A DNA stretch of 50,308 nt from CAZDXJ01 sp964509475 (GCA_964509475.1 CAZDXJ010000010.1:1-50308); one strand, 5' to 3'. Positions 1 to 8,479 are shown, counted from the stretch's first letter. Program-made: numbers and translations. Notes: generated by a model from the letters alone, not told the origin.

Positions 1-53
1 TAATAGGTAATACACTCAGAAATCACGCTGTCAATTTTTTATGCAACAAAGCC
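1..53. mobile_element. End of an IS5-family (IS903-like) insertion sequence, cut by the window edge
   Basis: Read on the minus strand from position 53, the sequence begins GGCTTTGTTGCATAAA. This resembles the terminal inverted repeat of the IS903 group of the IS5 family (IS903 starts GGCTTTGTTGAATAAA, from memory). It lies exactly where the reading frame of the adjacent comEA-like gene stops making sense. Only 53 bp of the element are visible, with no transposase. Members of this group duplicate 9 bp, so 54-62 (AATATTGAC) would be one copy of the duplication; the other copy lies outside the window. The family assignment rests on the end sequence alone. Confidence 0.55.
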
Positions 54-119
54 AATATTGACTGGAGCGGCAAAAACATTGCATGACAATAATGAGATAG
101 CAAGTAATAATTTTTTCAT
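54..119 (-). pseudogene. comEA: 5' fragment of a comEA-like (helix-hairpin-helix DNA uptake) gene, interrupted by an IS
   Basis: A minus-strand start codon at 119-117 has a good Shine-Dalgarno AGGA (126-129) six bases upstream. It encodes MKKLLLAISLLSCNVFAAPV and then NI: a signal peptide with an Ala-X-Ala-type cleavage site followed by APVNI. Small secreted ComEA proteins typically begin their mature part with APVNINTA before the HhH DNA-binding motif. At 53 the frame runs into the IS end and meets a TAA at 41-39. The fragment therefore looks like a competence/DNA-uptake gene broken by insertion. Twenty-two residues are too few to be certain of the family; another small secreted protein is possible. 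Confidence 0.4.
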
Positions 120-417
120 GGTTTGTCCTGTTTGTTTTTACAGTTTTAACGTGTATTCCGATCTACACAAGGCTTTAGCCAGTGTTTTTTATGCTGCTCG
201 GTCAATTGAAAAAATGAGTATATTACGATGTTTCCTGAATTACTTGAGCCAATTGATCGTAAGGGCAGCCAGAAAATTTGGTTGTAGCCCGACCAAATTT
301 CCCTAATCAAAAAGTTTAGGTTGAACTGGATATCTGTCAAGAGAAACAAAGTTGTGAAATTTGTTTGGGTTTTGTTAATCACTTTCGTTTAATTATTGAG
401 TTGTTCGCAATCATCTT
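120..417. other. Divergent intergenic region upstream of relA, with one stem-loop
   Basis: I see no convincing gene here. It must hold the upstream signals for relA (plus) and the broken comEA-like gene (minus), but I cannot name a good -35/-10 pair. A 9-bp perfect stem AAATTTGGT/ACCAAATTT lies at 274-282/292-300 with a 9-nt loop. It lacks a run of T on the plus strand, so it is not a clear terminator. Confidence 0.4.
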
Positions 418-2535
418 ATGACGCAAACCATCATTTCCGAGTCACAGTTTTATACCGGTTTTTCCGACTCTGATTGTGAGTCGATCAAAAAGGCTTTAAA
501 AATAATAGCTCCTTTTCGTAAACAAAAATCTTTGCGTCCGAAAAGTTACGAGGTTGCGTCTATTTTATTAAAGTTCAATGTTGATCCGGTTACCATTATC
601 GCTGCATTACTGAGTGAGCCTTTATTGAGGGAATCTTTGGATTATTCGGAGTTGGAGGCACAATTCGGTGTTGCCGTTGCCAATCTGGTTAAAGACATCA
701 ATTGGTTGAATACAATTAATATTTATACACCGGAGATTGCCAACCAGCCCCGCCAAACCGAGATTTTGCGCCGCATGTTGCTTTCCATGACGCGTGATGT
801 TCGTGCCGTGCTGATCAAATTGGCTTATAGAACCCAACGGTTAAAGAATTTACCGCAAGAAGGTTATGAGATGCGGCATTTTGTTGCCCGGGAGACGTTG
901 GATATTTATGCGCCGATTGCAAACCGCCTGGGGATAGGACAGTTAAAATGGGAATTGGAGGATATGGCGTTTCGATATCTCGAGCCTCAGGTATATCTGA
1001 AGATTGCTAAATCTCTGGCCGAGAATCGTAAGCAGCGTGAAATTTGTATTGAGCGGTTTATTACCTTGTTAAAAAATACGTTGGCGAAAGAGTCTATTCG
1101 GGCTGAAATTTATGGTCGTCCCAAACATATTTACAGTATTTGGAAAAAAATGCAGCGCAAACAACTACCGATCGAGGAATTGTATGATTTGCTGGCTGTG
1201 CGCGTCGTGGTGAATAAAGTGTCGTCTTGCTATGCGGTACTGGGTATAGTGCATGGTAACTGGCAATATATTCCAAAAGAATTTGATGATTATATTGCCA
1301 ACCCAAAGGAAAACGGATATCAGTCTTTGCATACCGTGGTTTTGGATGATCAAGGCAATCGTCTGGAGGTTCAGATTCGCACTCAGCAAATGCATGAGTT
1401 TGCCGAATTGGGTGTGGCTGCGCATTGGCGATATAAAGAGGGTGGCAAGCAGGACAGTGTGGTTGATAAAAGCATTGCTTCTTTGAGGCAGTTGCTTGAT
1501 GAGCGGGGTAGTAACGAAACCCTGATGGAAGATTTTCGTAATGAATTATTTTCTGATCGGGTTTTTGTGTTAACACCGGCTGGCAAGTTGATTGATTTGA
1601 TCAAGGGGGCTACGCCACTGGATTTTGCTTATGCAATACACACGGAAGTGGGGCATCGCTGCCGTGGTGCCAAAGTGGATGGCCGTATTGTTCCATTGAC
1701 CTATACATTGCGTTCTGGTGAACAGGTGGAAATTTTAACCGTCAAGGAGGGCGAACCGAATCGAAACTGGATTGATCCCAATCTGGGTTATTTGAAAACA
1801 CCCAGATCGATCAGTAAGGTAAAATCTTGGTTCAGGCATCAGGAGCAAGCGCAAAATGAACTGGCCGGGAAACAGATTTTAAACCGGGAAGTTCAGAAAC
1901 TGGGTGTGGATATGCCGGATTTTCAGGAGCTTTGTAAATTTTTTCATGTACCGGGTCCAGAGAAGCTGCTGATCAAGATAGGTCGTGGCGATATCACAAC
2001 CCGGCAATTGGCGGGGGCTTTGCAAATACCATCTGAATCCTCAAAAGTATTTACAAAGACGCTTAAAACCAAACCGTGCCAGACTTCAGGTATCTCTGTA
2101 AACGGTGTTGATAATATATTGACGCATTTTGCACATTGCTGTAATCCTTTGCCCGGTGATGCCATTATCGGCTTTATTTCACGAGCAAAGGGAATTGTTA
2201 TTCATCGTAAAAACTGTGCGAATATTGAAAAGCTTGATGCCGGGCAGCAGGATAGACTGATTGCAGTCAACTGGGGCCGAAAAGAACCCACGGGATTGTT
2301 GGTTCCTGTTGTTATTCATGCGATTGACAAGCAAGGGCTGTTGAATGATGTCACCCGGGTATTGGAGCAAGCCAGGATTAATATCACCGAGGCTAACTTT
2401 CAAAGTAACGAGGATTTATCGGCTACGCTGGATTTGATGGTTCAAGTAGAAAATGTGGGGCAATTAAGCGATGTATTGGGTAAACTTACCCAATTACCCA
2501 ATGTTTACGAAGCCAGGAGAAAGGTATGCAACTGA
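418..2535 (+). CDS. relA: RelA, GTP pyrophosphokinase ((p)ppGpp synthetase I)
   Basis: Makes pppGpp/ppGpp from ATP and GTP/GDP on stalled ribosomes in the stringent response. The 705 residues carry the long RelA/SpoT layout: an N-terminal pseudo-hydrolase region, a synthetase domain (GRPKHIYSIWKKMQRK, then EFDDYIANPKENGYQSLHT), a TGS domain (DRVFVLTPAGKLIDLIKGAT), a conserved-cysteine region (HFAHCCNPLPGD) and a C-terminal ACT domain. The hydrolase HD motif is degenerate (LLSEPLL where SpoT has a His-Asp pair). The synthetase carries the acidic EFDD signature of monofunctional RelA rather than the basic RxKD of SpoT-type enzymes. Both facts argue for synthesis without hydrolysis, so a separate SpoT should exist elsewhere. 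No strong RBS precedes the ATG at 418, but no earlier in-frame start is available. Confidence 0.95.
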   Translation: MTQTIISESQFYTGFSDSDCESIKKALKIIAPFRKQKSLRPKSYEVASILLKFNVDPVTIIAALLSEPLLRESLDYSELEAQFGVAVANLVKDINWLNTINIYTPEIANQPRQTEILRRMLLSMTRDVRAVLIKLAYRTQRLKNLPQEGYEMRHFVARETLDIYAPIANRLGIGQLKWELEDMAFRYLEPQVYLKIAKSLAENRKQREICIERFITLLKNTLAKESIRAEIYGRPKHIYSIWKKMQRKQLPIEELYDLLAVRVVVNKVSSCYAVLGIVHGNWQYIPKEFDDYIANPKENGYQSLHTVVLDDQGNRLEVQIRTQQMHEFAELGVAAHWRYKEGGKQDSVVDKSIASLRQLLDERGSNETLMEDFRNELFSDRVFVLTPAGKLIDLIKGATPLDFAYAIHTEVGHRCRGAKVDGRIVPLTYTLRSGEQVEILTVKEGEPNRNWIDPNLGYLKTPRSISKVKSWFRHQEQAQNELAGKQILNREVQKLGVDMPDFQELCKFFHVPGPEKLLIKIGRGDITTRQLAGALQIPSESSKVFTKTLKTKPCQTSGISVNGVDNILTHFAHCCNPLPGDAIIGFISRAKGIVIHRKNCANIEKLDAGQQDRLIAVNWGRKEPTGLLVPVVIHAIDKQGLLNDVTRVLEQARINITEANFQSNEDLSATLDLMVQVENVGQLSDVLGKLTQLPNVYEARRKVCN

Positions 2536-2583
2536 TTGCCTAATCAGTTTGGCAGGCATGGGCAAGGATTGTTAATGCCAATT

Positions 2584-2614
2584 TTGGCCGCAAAATTAAT
2601 GTTTAGGGTATAAT
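2584..2614 (+). promoter_or_regulatory. Probable sigma-70 promoter of rnpB
   Basis: A perfect TATAAT lies at 2609-2614, seven bases before the expected 5' end of RNase P RNA at about 2621. The best -35 candidate is TTGGCC at 2584-2589, with a longish 19-bp spacer. The -10 is strong; the -35 is tentative. Confidence 0.6.
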
Positions 2615-2620
2615 AATGCC

Positions 2621-2987
2621 AAGAGTTGGTCGAACAGTCGCTGTTTTTCCCTATGGGTAAAAGAGAGGAAAGTCCGGGCTCCGCAGGGCAGGGTGCCAGG
2701 TAACGCCTGGGGGATGTGAATCTACGGAAAGTGCCGCAGAAAATATACCGCCCCTCACCTGGAATCAAAGATTCCAGGTGAGGGGTAAGGGTGAAATGGT
2801 GCGGTAAGAGCGCACCGCGCTGCTGGTAACAGCAGTGGCAGGGTAAACCCCACCCGGAGCAAGATCAAATAGAGGAACAGACGCGTGGCCCGCGCGGTTC
2901 CTGGGTAGATCGCTTGAACTGCTAAGGTGACTTGCAGTCTAGATGAATGGCTGTTCCAGACAGAACCCGGCTTATAGACCAACTCTT
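2621..2987 (+). ncRNA. rnpB: RNase P RNA, class A
   Basis: Catalytic RNA of RNase P, which trims the 5' leader of pre-tRNAs. The conserved core is easy to read: GAGGAAAGTCCGGGCTCC at 2665-2682, the GGTAAGGGTGAAA-type region after 2785, GGTGCGGTAAGAGCGCACC around 2799-2817, AGAUGAAUG near 2941, and ACAGAACCCGGCTTATAG at 2960-2977. The 5' AAGAGTTGG pairs with the 3' CCAACTCTT, closing helix P1 and fixing the ends. Position P12 (2751-2785) is an unusually regular hairpin: a 16-bp perfect stem with loop AAA. The order of the elements matches the E. coli type A RNA. It sits between relA and the dcw cluster. Confidence 0.96.
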
Positions 2988-3493
2988 ACATATAACGGTT
3001 ATATTTGAATGTTAACAATAATTGTTCGCGTGGGATGTTTGTAAACGTGAGTATAGGCGTTAGAGTTTGCGAATAAATGCCTCATCCCTTCTTCCCCCTC
3101 CTTTCTTCCTTTATTGTGAATACACACAGCATGAATTGATATTCATTTGATACGGCTGAAACGCTTATTTTTCAAGTCGTTCAAGACTTGAATGTGTAGT
3201 TTCAGTAAGCCTGCTAATTTGATGAGTCTTTTGCAGGGTCGAATTTAGTCATGCTAGTCACGGAAAAAATAACCATTTTATTTTTCAGACAATTATTGCC
3301 ATCGAGTAGAAAAAACATGGCTTTAATTTGTTTGTCGTTTTTTATTAAGCAACATGTTGTATTTTGTTAAGTATGTTGAATAATTTAATGATATTAAAAA
3401 TAAAATATTTTTTTGTTGACTGGTGCTTTTGGTTGTTTTGAGGCGGTGTGTAAGTCTTTGTATAGAAATAAAATTTTTAATTCCGATATGCCC
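2988..3493. other. Long rnpB-mraZ intergenic region, AT-rich, no gene seen
   Basis: About 500 bp without a plausible gene. Immediately after rnpB is a small palindrome (ATATAACGGTTATAT, near 2992-3006), not a classic terminator. At 3156-3205 there is a two-level stem-loop: CTGAAAC (3156-3162) with GTTTCAG (3199-3205) outside, TTCAAGTC (3171-3178) with GACTTGAA (3185-3192) inside. Its function is unknown. Short reading frames here lack ribosome sites and recognisable content. Confidence 0.4.
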
Positions 3494-3522
3494 TTGACTA
3501 ACGCCGGATTGAAATCTATATT
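3494..3522 (+). promoter_or_regulatory. Promoter of the mraZ/dcw operon
   Basis: TTGACT (3494-3499), a 17-bp spacer and TATATT (3517-3522) form a close match to a sigma-70 promoter just upstream of the repeat operator and mraZ. The predicted start of transcription is about 3529-3531. Confidence 0.65.
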
Positions 3523-3529
3523 GAAGCTT

Positions 3530-3560
3530 AGTGGCAAAAAGTGTCAAAAAGTGGCGAATT
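3530..3560 (+). promoter_or_regulatory. Probable MraZ operator: three 10-bp direct repeats
   Basis: Three repeats stand head to tail: GTGGCAAAAA (3531-3540), GTGTCAAAAA (3541-3550) and GTGGCGAATT (3551-3560). A further in-phase TGGGG (3571-3575) overlaps the mraZ ribosome site. MraZ is known to bind several short G-rich repeats spaced about 10 bp apart in front of its own operon, and AAAGTGG-type boxes are known in other bacteria. The site lies between promoter and gene, suiting autorepression. Confidence 0.65.
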
Positions 3561-3581
3561 TTTTCCAAAATGGGGTAAGAA

Positions 3582-4049
3582 TTGTTTCGTGGTGCCAACT
3601 CAATCAATATGGATGCGAAAGGACGTATTGCGATTCCTACCCGTTACCGGAGTGAGTTACAGGAATGTTGTGAGCGGCAAATGATTGTTACCGTGGCTAT
3701 GGATGACAGGTGTTCTGGGGTTGAAGGTTGTTTGTGGCTGTTCCCACTTCCGGAATGGGAGATGGTTGAGCAAAAAATCGAAAAATTGCCTGCCTTGAAC
3801 AAAATGACCATTAAATTACGTCGTTTTTTGATTGGTCATGCAACAGAATGTGAAATGGATGGGCATGGGCGTTTATTGATTCCTGGGCGATTGCGTAAGC
3901 TCGCCAAATTGGAAAAACGCTTGGTCTTGTTGGGTCAGTTGAATAAATTTGAAATTTGGAATGAAGAAAATTTCAATGATGAAGAAGATGACTGGTTGAA
4001 CGGAACAGACACAGAAGGACTTGAAGCGCTTGGCAAGCTGTCTTTCTGA
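3582..4049 (+). CDS. mraZ: MraZ, transcriptional regulator of the dcw cluster
   Basis: DNA-binding regulator of the AbrB-like double-psi-barrel type that controls its own operon. The 155 residues begin MFRGANSINMDAKGRIAIPT and carry the second conserved half GHATECEMDGHGRLLIPGRLR, the two signature repeats of MraZ. The start is a TTG at 3582, preceded by GGGG at 3572-3575 with good spacing; the alignment with MFRGA-type family starts supports it. It is the first gene of the dcw block, with a promoter and repeat operator immediately upstream. The C-terminal tail is acidic (NDEEDDW). Confidence 0.95.
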   Translation: MFRGANSINMDAKGRIAIPTRYRSELQECCERQMIVTVAMDDRCSGVEGCLWLFPLPEWEMVEQKIEKLPALNKMTIKLRRFLIGHATECEMDGHGRLLIPGRLRKLAKLEKRLVLLGQLNKFEIWNEENFNDEEDDWLNGTDTEGLEALGKLSF

Positions 4050-4063
4050 TTTTAGGGTGTGTG

Positions 4064-4999
4064 ATGCGACATTTATCCGTTCTACTGGATGAAGCGGTAC
4101 AGGCGTTAATCAAAAATCGTGAAGGATTTTATCTGGATTGTACATTCGGACGGGGCGGTCATAGCCAGGCCATTTTACGTCAGTTACATTCAGCGGGGAG
4201 ATTGTTGGCCATTGATCGCGATATTGATGCCATTGAGTCCGGTAAGGCGGCTTTGCTACAAAAGGATGAGCGTTTTACGCTCAAACACAGCTGTTTTTCT
4301 GAACTGGAAAAGATTGTTGAGCGGGCCGGTTGGGTTGGGCGGGTTGATGGGGTGTTAATGGATTTGGGTGTGTCATCTCCGCAATTGGATAATCCTTCGA
4401 GAGGATTCAGTTTTTTAAAAGACGGACCCCTGGATATGCGTATGGATATCAGCACCGGGTTAAGTGCCAGACAATGGTTGGCAGAGGTCGATGAACAGAA
4501 TTTGGTCCGGGTGTTGTTCGATTATGGTGAAGAGCGCTATGCGCGGCGTATAGCCCGGGCTATTGTTCAGTACCGGCGGGAAAAAGCGATAGATAGTACA
4601 TTGCAACTGGCGACATTAATAGAGAATGCGATACCGGTTCGCGACAAATATAAGCATCCGGCGACACGAAGCTTTCAGGCCATTCGGATAGCGGTCAATA
4701 AAGAACTGGATGAACTGAAACAGGCTTTAGAGCAGGCTGTGAATATTTTAAAACCGGGAGGCCGGTTGGTGGTGATTTCTTTTCATTCTCTGGAGGATCG
4801 GATCGTCAAAAGGTTTATTCGTGATCAATCCAGGGGCCGATATCATGCGCAAGCCCGCTTACCGCTTCCTGATCGGCAGGATTCGCCAGGACATTTGATA
4901 AAAATAGGCAAAATACAGCGGGCCGGAGTTCAGGAAATTGGAGAAAACCCCAGGGCCCGTAGTGCCGTAATGCGAGTGGCGGAGCGAACTGTTTTTTGA
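4064..4999 (+). CDS. rsmH: RsmH, 16S rRNA (cytosine-1402 N4) methyltransferase
   Basis: Methylates N4 of C1402 in the ribosomal P site using SAM; formerly MraW. The 311-residue protein shows HLSVLLDEAVQAL at the start, the SAM-binding CTFGRGGHSQAIL, MDLGVSSPQLDNPSRGFSF, and the C-terminal VISFHSLEDRIVKRF and ENPRARSAVMR motifs. Length is normal for the family. AGGG at 4054-4057 favours the ATG at 4064 over the GTG at 4061. It follows mraZ by 14 bp and its stop overlaps the ftsL start by one base. Confidence 0.96.
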   Translation: MRHLSVLLDEAVQALIKNREGFYLDCTFGRGGHSQAILRQLHSAGRLLAIDRDIDAIESGKAALLQKDERFTLKHSCFSELEKIVERAGWVGRVDGVLMDLGVSSPQLDNPSRGFSFLKDGPLDMRMDISTGLSARQWLAEVDEQNLVRVLFDYGEERYARRIARAIVQYRREKAIDSTLQLATLIENAIPVRDKYKHPATRSFQAIRIAVNKELDELKQALEQAVNILKPGGRLVVISFHSLEDRIVKRFIRDQSRGRYHAQARLPLPDRQDSPGHLIKIGKIQRAGVQEIGENPRARSAVMRVAERTVF

Positions 5000-5265
5000 T
5001 GTTTAAAGAGGGCTTGTTGTTTGTATTGCTGGTCATTCTGGTTGGATCGGCTGTAATGGTGATTTACAGTAAATATCACTCACGATTGTTGTTTACGCGT
5101 ATTCAGGAATTGGAAAAAGCATTGGATCGTTATGAGGTGGAATGGGGACAACTGCAATTGGAAATGACAACCCTGACCGAGCATAGCCGGATAGAGCGGT
5201 TGGCATTGACAAGACGGCTCATGCATGAGCCGGCACGTGAAGAAATTGTCTATCTGAAGCCTTGA
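4999..5265 (+). CDS. ftsL: FtsL, cell division protein
   Basis: Small bitopic divisome protein that acts with FtsB and FtsQ and helps activate FtsWI. The 88 residues have a short cytoplasmic tail, one membrane helix (GLLFVLLVILVGSAVMVIY, about residues 5-23) and a periplasmic coiled coil (RIQELEKALDRYEVEWGQLQLEM). FtsL sequences are poorly conserved, so the call rests on size, topology and position between rsmH and ftsI. The ATG at 4999 overlaps the rsmH stop (TGATG), and its own stop overlaps the ftsI start in the same way, suggesting translational coupling. Confidence 0.9.
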   Translation: MFKEGLLFVLLVILVGSAVMVIYSKYHSRLLFTRIQELEKALDRYEVEWGQLQLEMTTLTEHSRIERLALTRRLMHEPAREEIVYLKP

Positions 5266-7001
5266 TGCGTGGTTTGCATAAAAAAGTAACAACAGACCGG
5301 ATAAATATACATTACGGGCTCAGAAGGAAATTACTGCTAACCGTAATGTTGCTGGCAATGCTGGGGTTGATATGGCGGGCCGTGTATTTGCAGGTTCTGG
5401 ACAAGCAGTTTTTAAAGGAACAAGGAAAAAGCCGGTATGTTGCTACGGTTGATATTCCCGCTTATCGGGGGAAAATTCTGGATCGCCAGGGCAAGCCATT
5501 GGCGATCAGTACACCGGTTATGTCCATATGGCTCAACCCGCAACAGTTTAAAAAGGTAAGGCAAAGAAAAAAGGCGTTGCATGAAATCGCGCAGTTACTT
5601 GAATTACCGGAAAGCCGGTTGTGGAAACGGGTTGATGCGAGTTCTGAAAAGCGTTTTGTTTCCATAAACAAGCAGGTGGATCCGCAACTTGCGGATTATA
5701 TCAGTGCCTTGCAGATCGATGGGATTCATATGGACAAGGCATTTAAGCGCTATTATCCGACCGGTGAGGTGAGTGCACATTTATTGGGATTTACCAATGT
5801 GGATGATAAAGGCCAGGAAGGGTTGGAGCTTTATTATGAAAATTATCTGCATGGCGTTCCGGGCAGAAAGCGGGTTATCCGGGATGGAAAAAAAAGGATT
5901 ATTGCCGATGTGGAGGCGGTCGCTGAATCCGTGCCGGGCCGGGATTTACAGTTAAGTATTGATCAGCGCATACAGTATCTGGCTTATCGGGAATTGAAAA
6001 CCGCCGTACAGTTGCATAAAGCCCATTCGGCATCCGTGGTTGTGCTGGATGCAACAAACGGTGAGGTATTGGCGATGGTAAATCAACCTTCGTTTAATCC
6101 GAATGCCCGAAAAAACAGGCGTGCGGAACGCTATCGGAACCGGGCGATCACCGATGTTTTTGAGCCGGGTTCAACGGTAAAACCTTTTGTTATTGCCTGT
6201 GCCCTGGAAGCTGGATTTATTAAACCAGATTTTAAACTGGACACCAGTCCCGGCTGGTATCGGATTGGTAGAAACAGGGTTCAGGATATTCATAATTATG
6301 GAAAAATGGATTTGACCCGGATTTTGCAAAAATCCAGTAATGTTGCCGTAAGTCGAATTGCGTTGATGATGCCACCGGAAACATTTTGGCAGTGTTATGA
6401 CCGGTTGGGATTTGGCCATTTAACCGGGGTTGGTTTTCCGGGGGAGGCGGATGGGCGGTTATTGGATTTCCATCGTTGGCACCCCTTCGAACAGGCCACG
6501 TTATCCTTCGGTTATGGTGTAAGCGCTTCATTATTACAACTGGCCCGGGCGTATACAGTATTGGCCGATGAAGGCCTGCTGCATTCGATCAGTTTGCTGA
6601 AAAGAGAGCAAGATGATAATGCTTACCGAATTATATCGGCGGGCCATGCCCTTAAAGTGAGAAAAATGCTGGAATCGGTTGTGGATAAAAGGGGCACGGC
6701 TTACCGGGCCAGAGTCCCTGGTTATCGGGTAGCCGGCAAAACCGGAACGGTTAAAAAAGCAGGCATTGGTGGCTACAGTAAAAATCGTTATGTGGCGGTG
6801 TTTGTCGGTATGGCGCCGGCCAGTGCGCCAAAACTGATTGTCGCAGTTATGGTGGATGAGCCGGGTACAAAACACTATTACGGCGGCGTGGTCGCCGGGC
6901 CGGTATTTGCCAAAATCATGCAAGGGGCGTTGAGGATATTGAACATTGCGCCGGATCAACAAGAAACTATGCCGGTTCTGTTAAGTCAAAGTTCTGATTA
7001 G
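5265..7001 (+). CDS. ftsI: FtsI (PBP3), septal peptidoglycan transpeptidase
   Basis: Class B penicillin-binding protein that cross-links septal peptidoglycan together with FtsW. It has 578 residues: an N-terminal membrane helix (LLLTVMLLAMLGLIWRAVYL), a pedestal domain beginning near RGKILDRQGKPLA, and a transpeptidase domain. Catalytic motifs are all present: Ser303 in GSTVKPF, Ser357-Ser-Asn359 and Lys492-Thr-Gly-Thr. Spacing is close to the E. coli protein. The start ATG at 5265 overlaps the ftsL stop; this protein is a normal full-length beta-lactam target. Confidence 0.96.
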   Translation: MRGLHKKVTTDRINIHYGLRRKLLLTVMLLAMLGLIWRAVYLQVLDKQFLKEQGKSRYVATVDIPAYRGKILDRQGKPLAISTPVMSIWLNPQQFKKVRQRKKALHEIAQLLELPESRLWKRVDASSEKRFVSINKQVDPQLADYISALQIDGIHMDKAFKRYYPTGEVSAHLLGFTNVDDKGQEGLELYYENYLHGVPGRKRVIRDGKKRIIADVEAVAESVPGRDLQLSIDQRIQYLAYRELKTAVQLHKAHSASVVVLDATNGEVLAMVNQPSFNPNARKNRRAERYRNRAITDVFEPGSTVKPFVIACALEAGFIKPDFKLDTSPGWYRIGRNRVQDIHNYGKMDLTRILQKSSNVAVSRIALMMPPETFWQCYDRLGFGHLTGVGFPGEADGRLLDFHRWHPFEQATLSFGYGVSASLLQLARAYTVLADEGLLHSISLLKREQDDNAYRIISAGHALKVRKMLESVVDKRGTAYRARVPGYRVAGKTGTVKKAGIGGYSKNRYVAVFVGMAPASAPKLIVAVMVDEPGTKHYYGGVVAGPVFAKIMQGALRILNIAPDQQETMPVLLSQSSD

Positions 7002-7003
7002 AT

Positions 7004-8479
7004 ATGCAACTAAAAAAACTGTTGCTCGATATTGCCCGAGTTGATCAGGATGTAGATATCCTCGGTTTGGCTCTGAACAGCGATGAAGTGAAAGCCGGTT
7101 ACGTTTTTTTCGCCCTTGCCGGGATTCATCAGCATGGTTTGGCTTATGCAGAACAGGCAATAGGTAAGGGCGCCGTGGCGATTCTCTATGAAGCCGGTTA
7201 CAAACCGAAACCGGAGTTGTCAACGGCTTGTGTATGGGTTGAAGTGGAAGAGCTGGGGAAACGGGTTGGTGAAATCGCTGCCCGGTTTTATGGTCATCCA
7301 ACCCGCAAATTGACGGTTGTCGGTATTACCGGAACCAATGGCAAAACCTCTTGCAGTCAGTTTTTGGCGCAAATTTTACCCGCTTGCGGGCTTATCGGGA
7401 CACTCGGTTGGGGAATGCCGGGAGATTTGCATGAAACCCGAAATACAACCCCCGATGCGGTATCGGTACAGGCAATGATACATGGCTTTTTACAACGACA
7501 GTTTAAAACAGTGGTTATGGAGGTGTCGTCGCATGGTTTGCAACAGGGACGGGTGCATGGGGTCGATTTTAAAGGTGCGGTGTTGACCAATATCAGCCGT
7601 GATCATTTGGATTATCATGGAACCCTGCAGGCTTATGTCAGGACTAAGTTGACTTTGTTGGAAAGAAACAGTTTGGAGTTCGTGGTTGTCAATTTGGATG
7701 AGCCATATACAGAACAGGCGCTTGCCAGAATAAAGCCAGACGTTTTGATTTGGGCGTTCAGTTGTACCGGCAAGCGTTTTAACCGTGGCCGGTATGTCTT
7801 GGCCAGTAATGTAAATTACCAACTGGATGGAACAAGTTTTGATGTCATTTATCAGGGGCGGCAGACAAGAATTGATGTGCCCGTATTTGGCGAATTTAAT
7901 CTGGCAAATATTATGACGGTATTGACAACGGCTTTAGCTTTGGGGATGCAGCTGGGCGAGATTACGGAAAAATTGCGTACTTTGAAGCCGGTACCCGGCA
8001 GGATGCAGGGTTTTGCAACCGCAAACCGTGTGCGTGTATGGGTTGATTACGCGCATACGCCGGATGCTCTGGAGAAAGCATTGCAAGGATTGAGATTACA
8101 TCACAAAAACAGATTGTGGCTGGTTTTTGGTTGCGGTGGTAACCGGGACCGGGGTAAACGTGCACAAATGGGAGAAATTGCCCAGCGTTGGGCGGATCAC
8201 ATCATCTTGACCAATGACAACCCGCGTTATGAAGATGCCGGGACAATTATTGAAGATATATTGAGCGGTATCGATGATCCAAAACAGGTGCAAATCATTT
8301 TGGATAGAAAACAGGCGATTACCTCGGTGATGCAGCAGGCGGAAAGCGGAGACTGGATATTGGTTGCCGGCAAAGGACATGAGGATTATCAGGAAATACA
8401 GGGACAAAAAATACCTTTCAGCGATGTATCGCTGATTGAACGTTTACTGAATGGTGAAGCGGCAAGAGAATGCAATTAG
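7004..8479 (+). CDS. murE: MurE, UDP-MurNAc-tripeptide synthetase (meso-DAP adding)
   Basis: Adds the third residue of the peptide stem to UDP-MurNAc-L-Ala-D-Glu in the cytoplasm, using ATP. The 491 residues contain the Mur-ligase P-loop GITGTNGKTS, the central HGLQQGRVHGVDF and SRDHLDYHGT segments, and the substrate motif DNPR in LTNDNPRYEDAG. In MurE enzymes DNPR selects meso-diaminopimelate, so the cell wall is expected to be the usual Gram-negative A1gamma type. It begins two bases after ftsI and overlaps murF by 10 bases. Confidence 0.96.
   Translation: MQLKKLLLDIARVDQDVDILGLALNSDEVKAGYVFFALAGIHQHGLAYAEQAIGKGAVAILYEAGYKPKPELSTACVWVEVEELGKRVGEIAARFYGHPTRKLTVVGITGTNGKTSCSQFLAQILPACGLIGTLGWGMPGDLHETRNTTPDAVSVQAMIHGFLQRQFKTVVMEVSSHGLQQGRVHGVDFKGAVLTNISRDHLDYHGTLQAYVRTKLTLLERNSLEFVVVNLDEPYTEQALARIKPDVLIWAFSCTGKRFNRGRYVLASNVNYQLDGTSFDVIYQGRQTRIDVPVFGEFNLANIMTVLTTALALGMQLGEITEKLRTLKPVPGRMQGFATANRVRVWVDYAHTPDALEKALQGLRLHHKNRLWLVFGCGGNRDRGKRAQMGEIAQRWADHIILTNDNPRYEDAGTIIEDILSGIDDPKQVQIILDRKQAITSVMQQAESGDWILVAGKGHEDYQEIQGQKIPFSDVSLIERLLNGEAARECN

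Noticed and set aside
1094..1576. Long minus-strand frame inside relA
   Set aside because: Antisense to a clear relA with no family features; the composition is that of a shadow frame.
2544..2982. Small minus-strand frames opposite rnpB
   Set aside because: They lie within the RNase P RNA gene and have no protein-like features.
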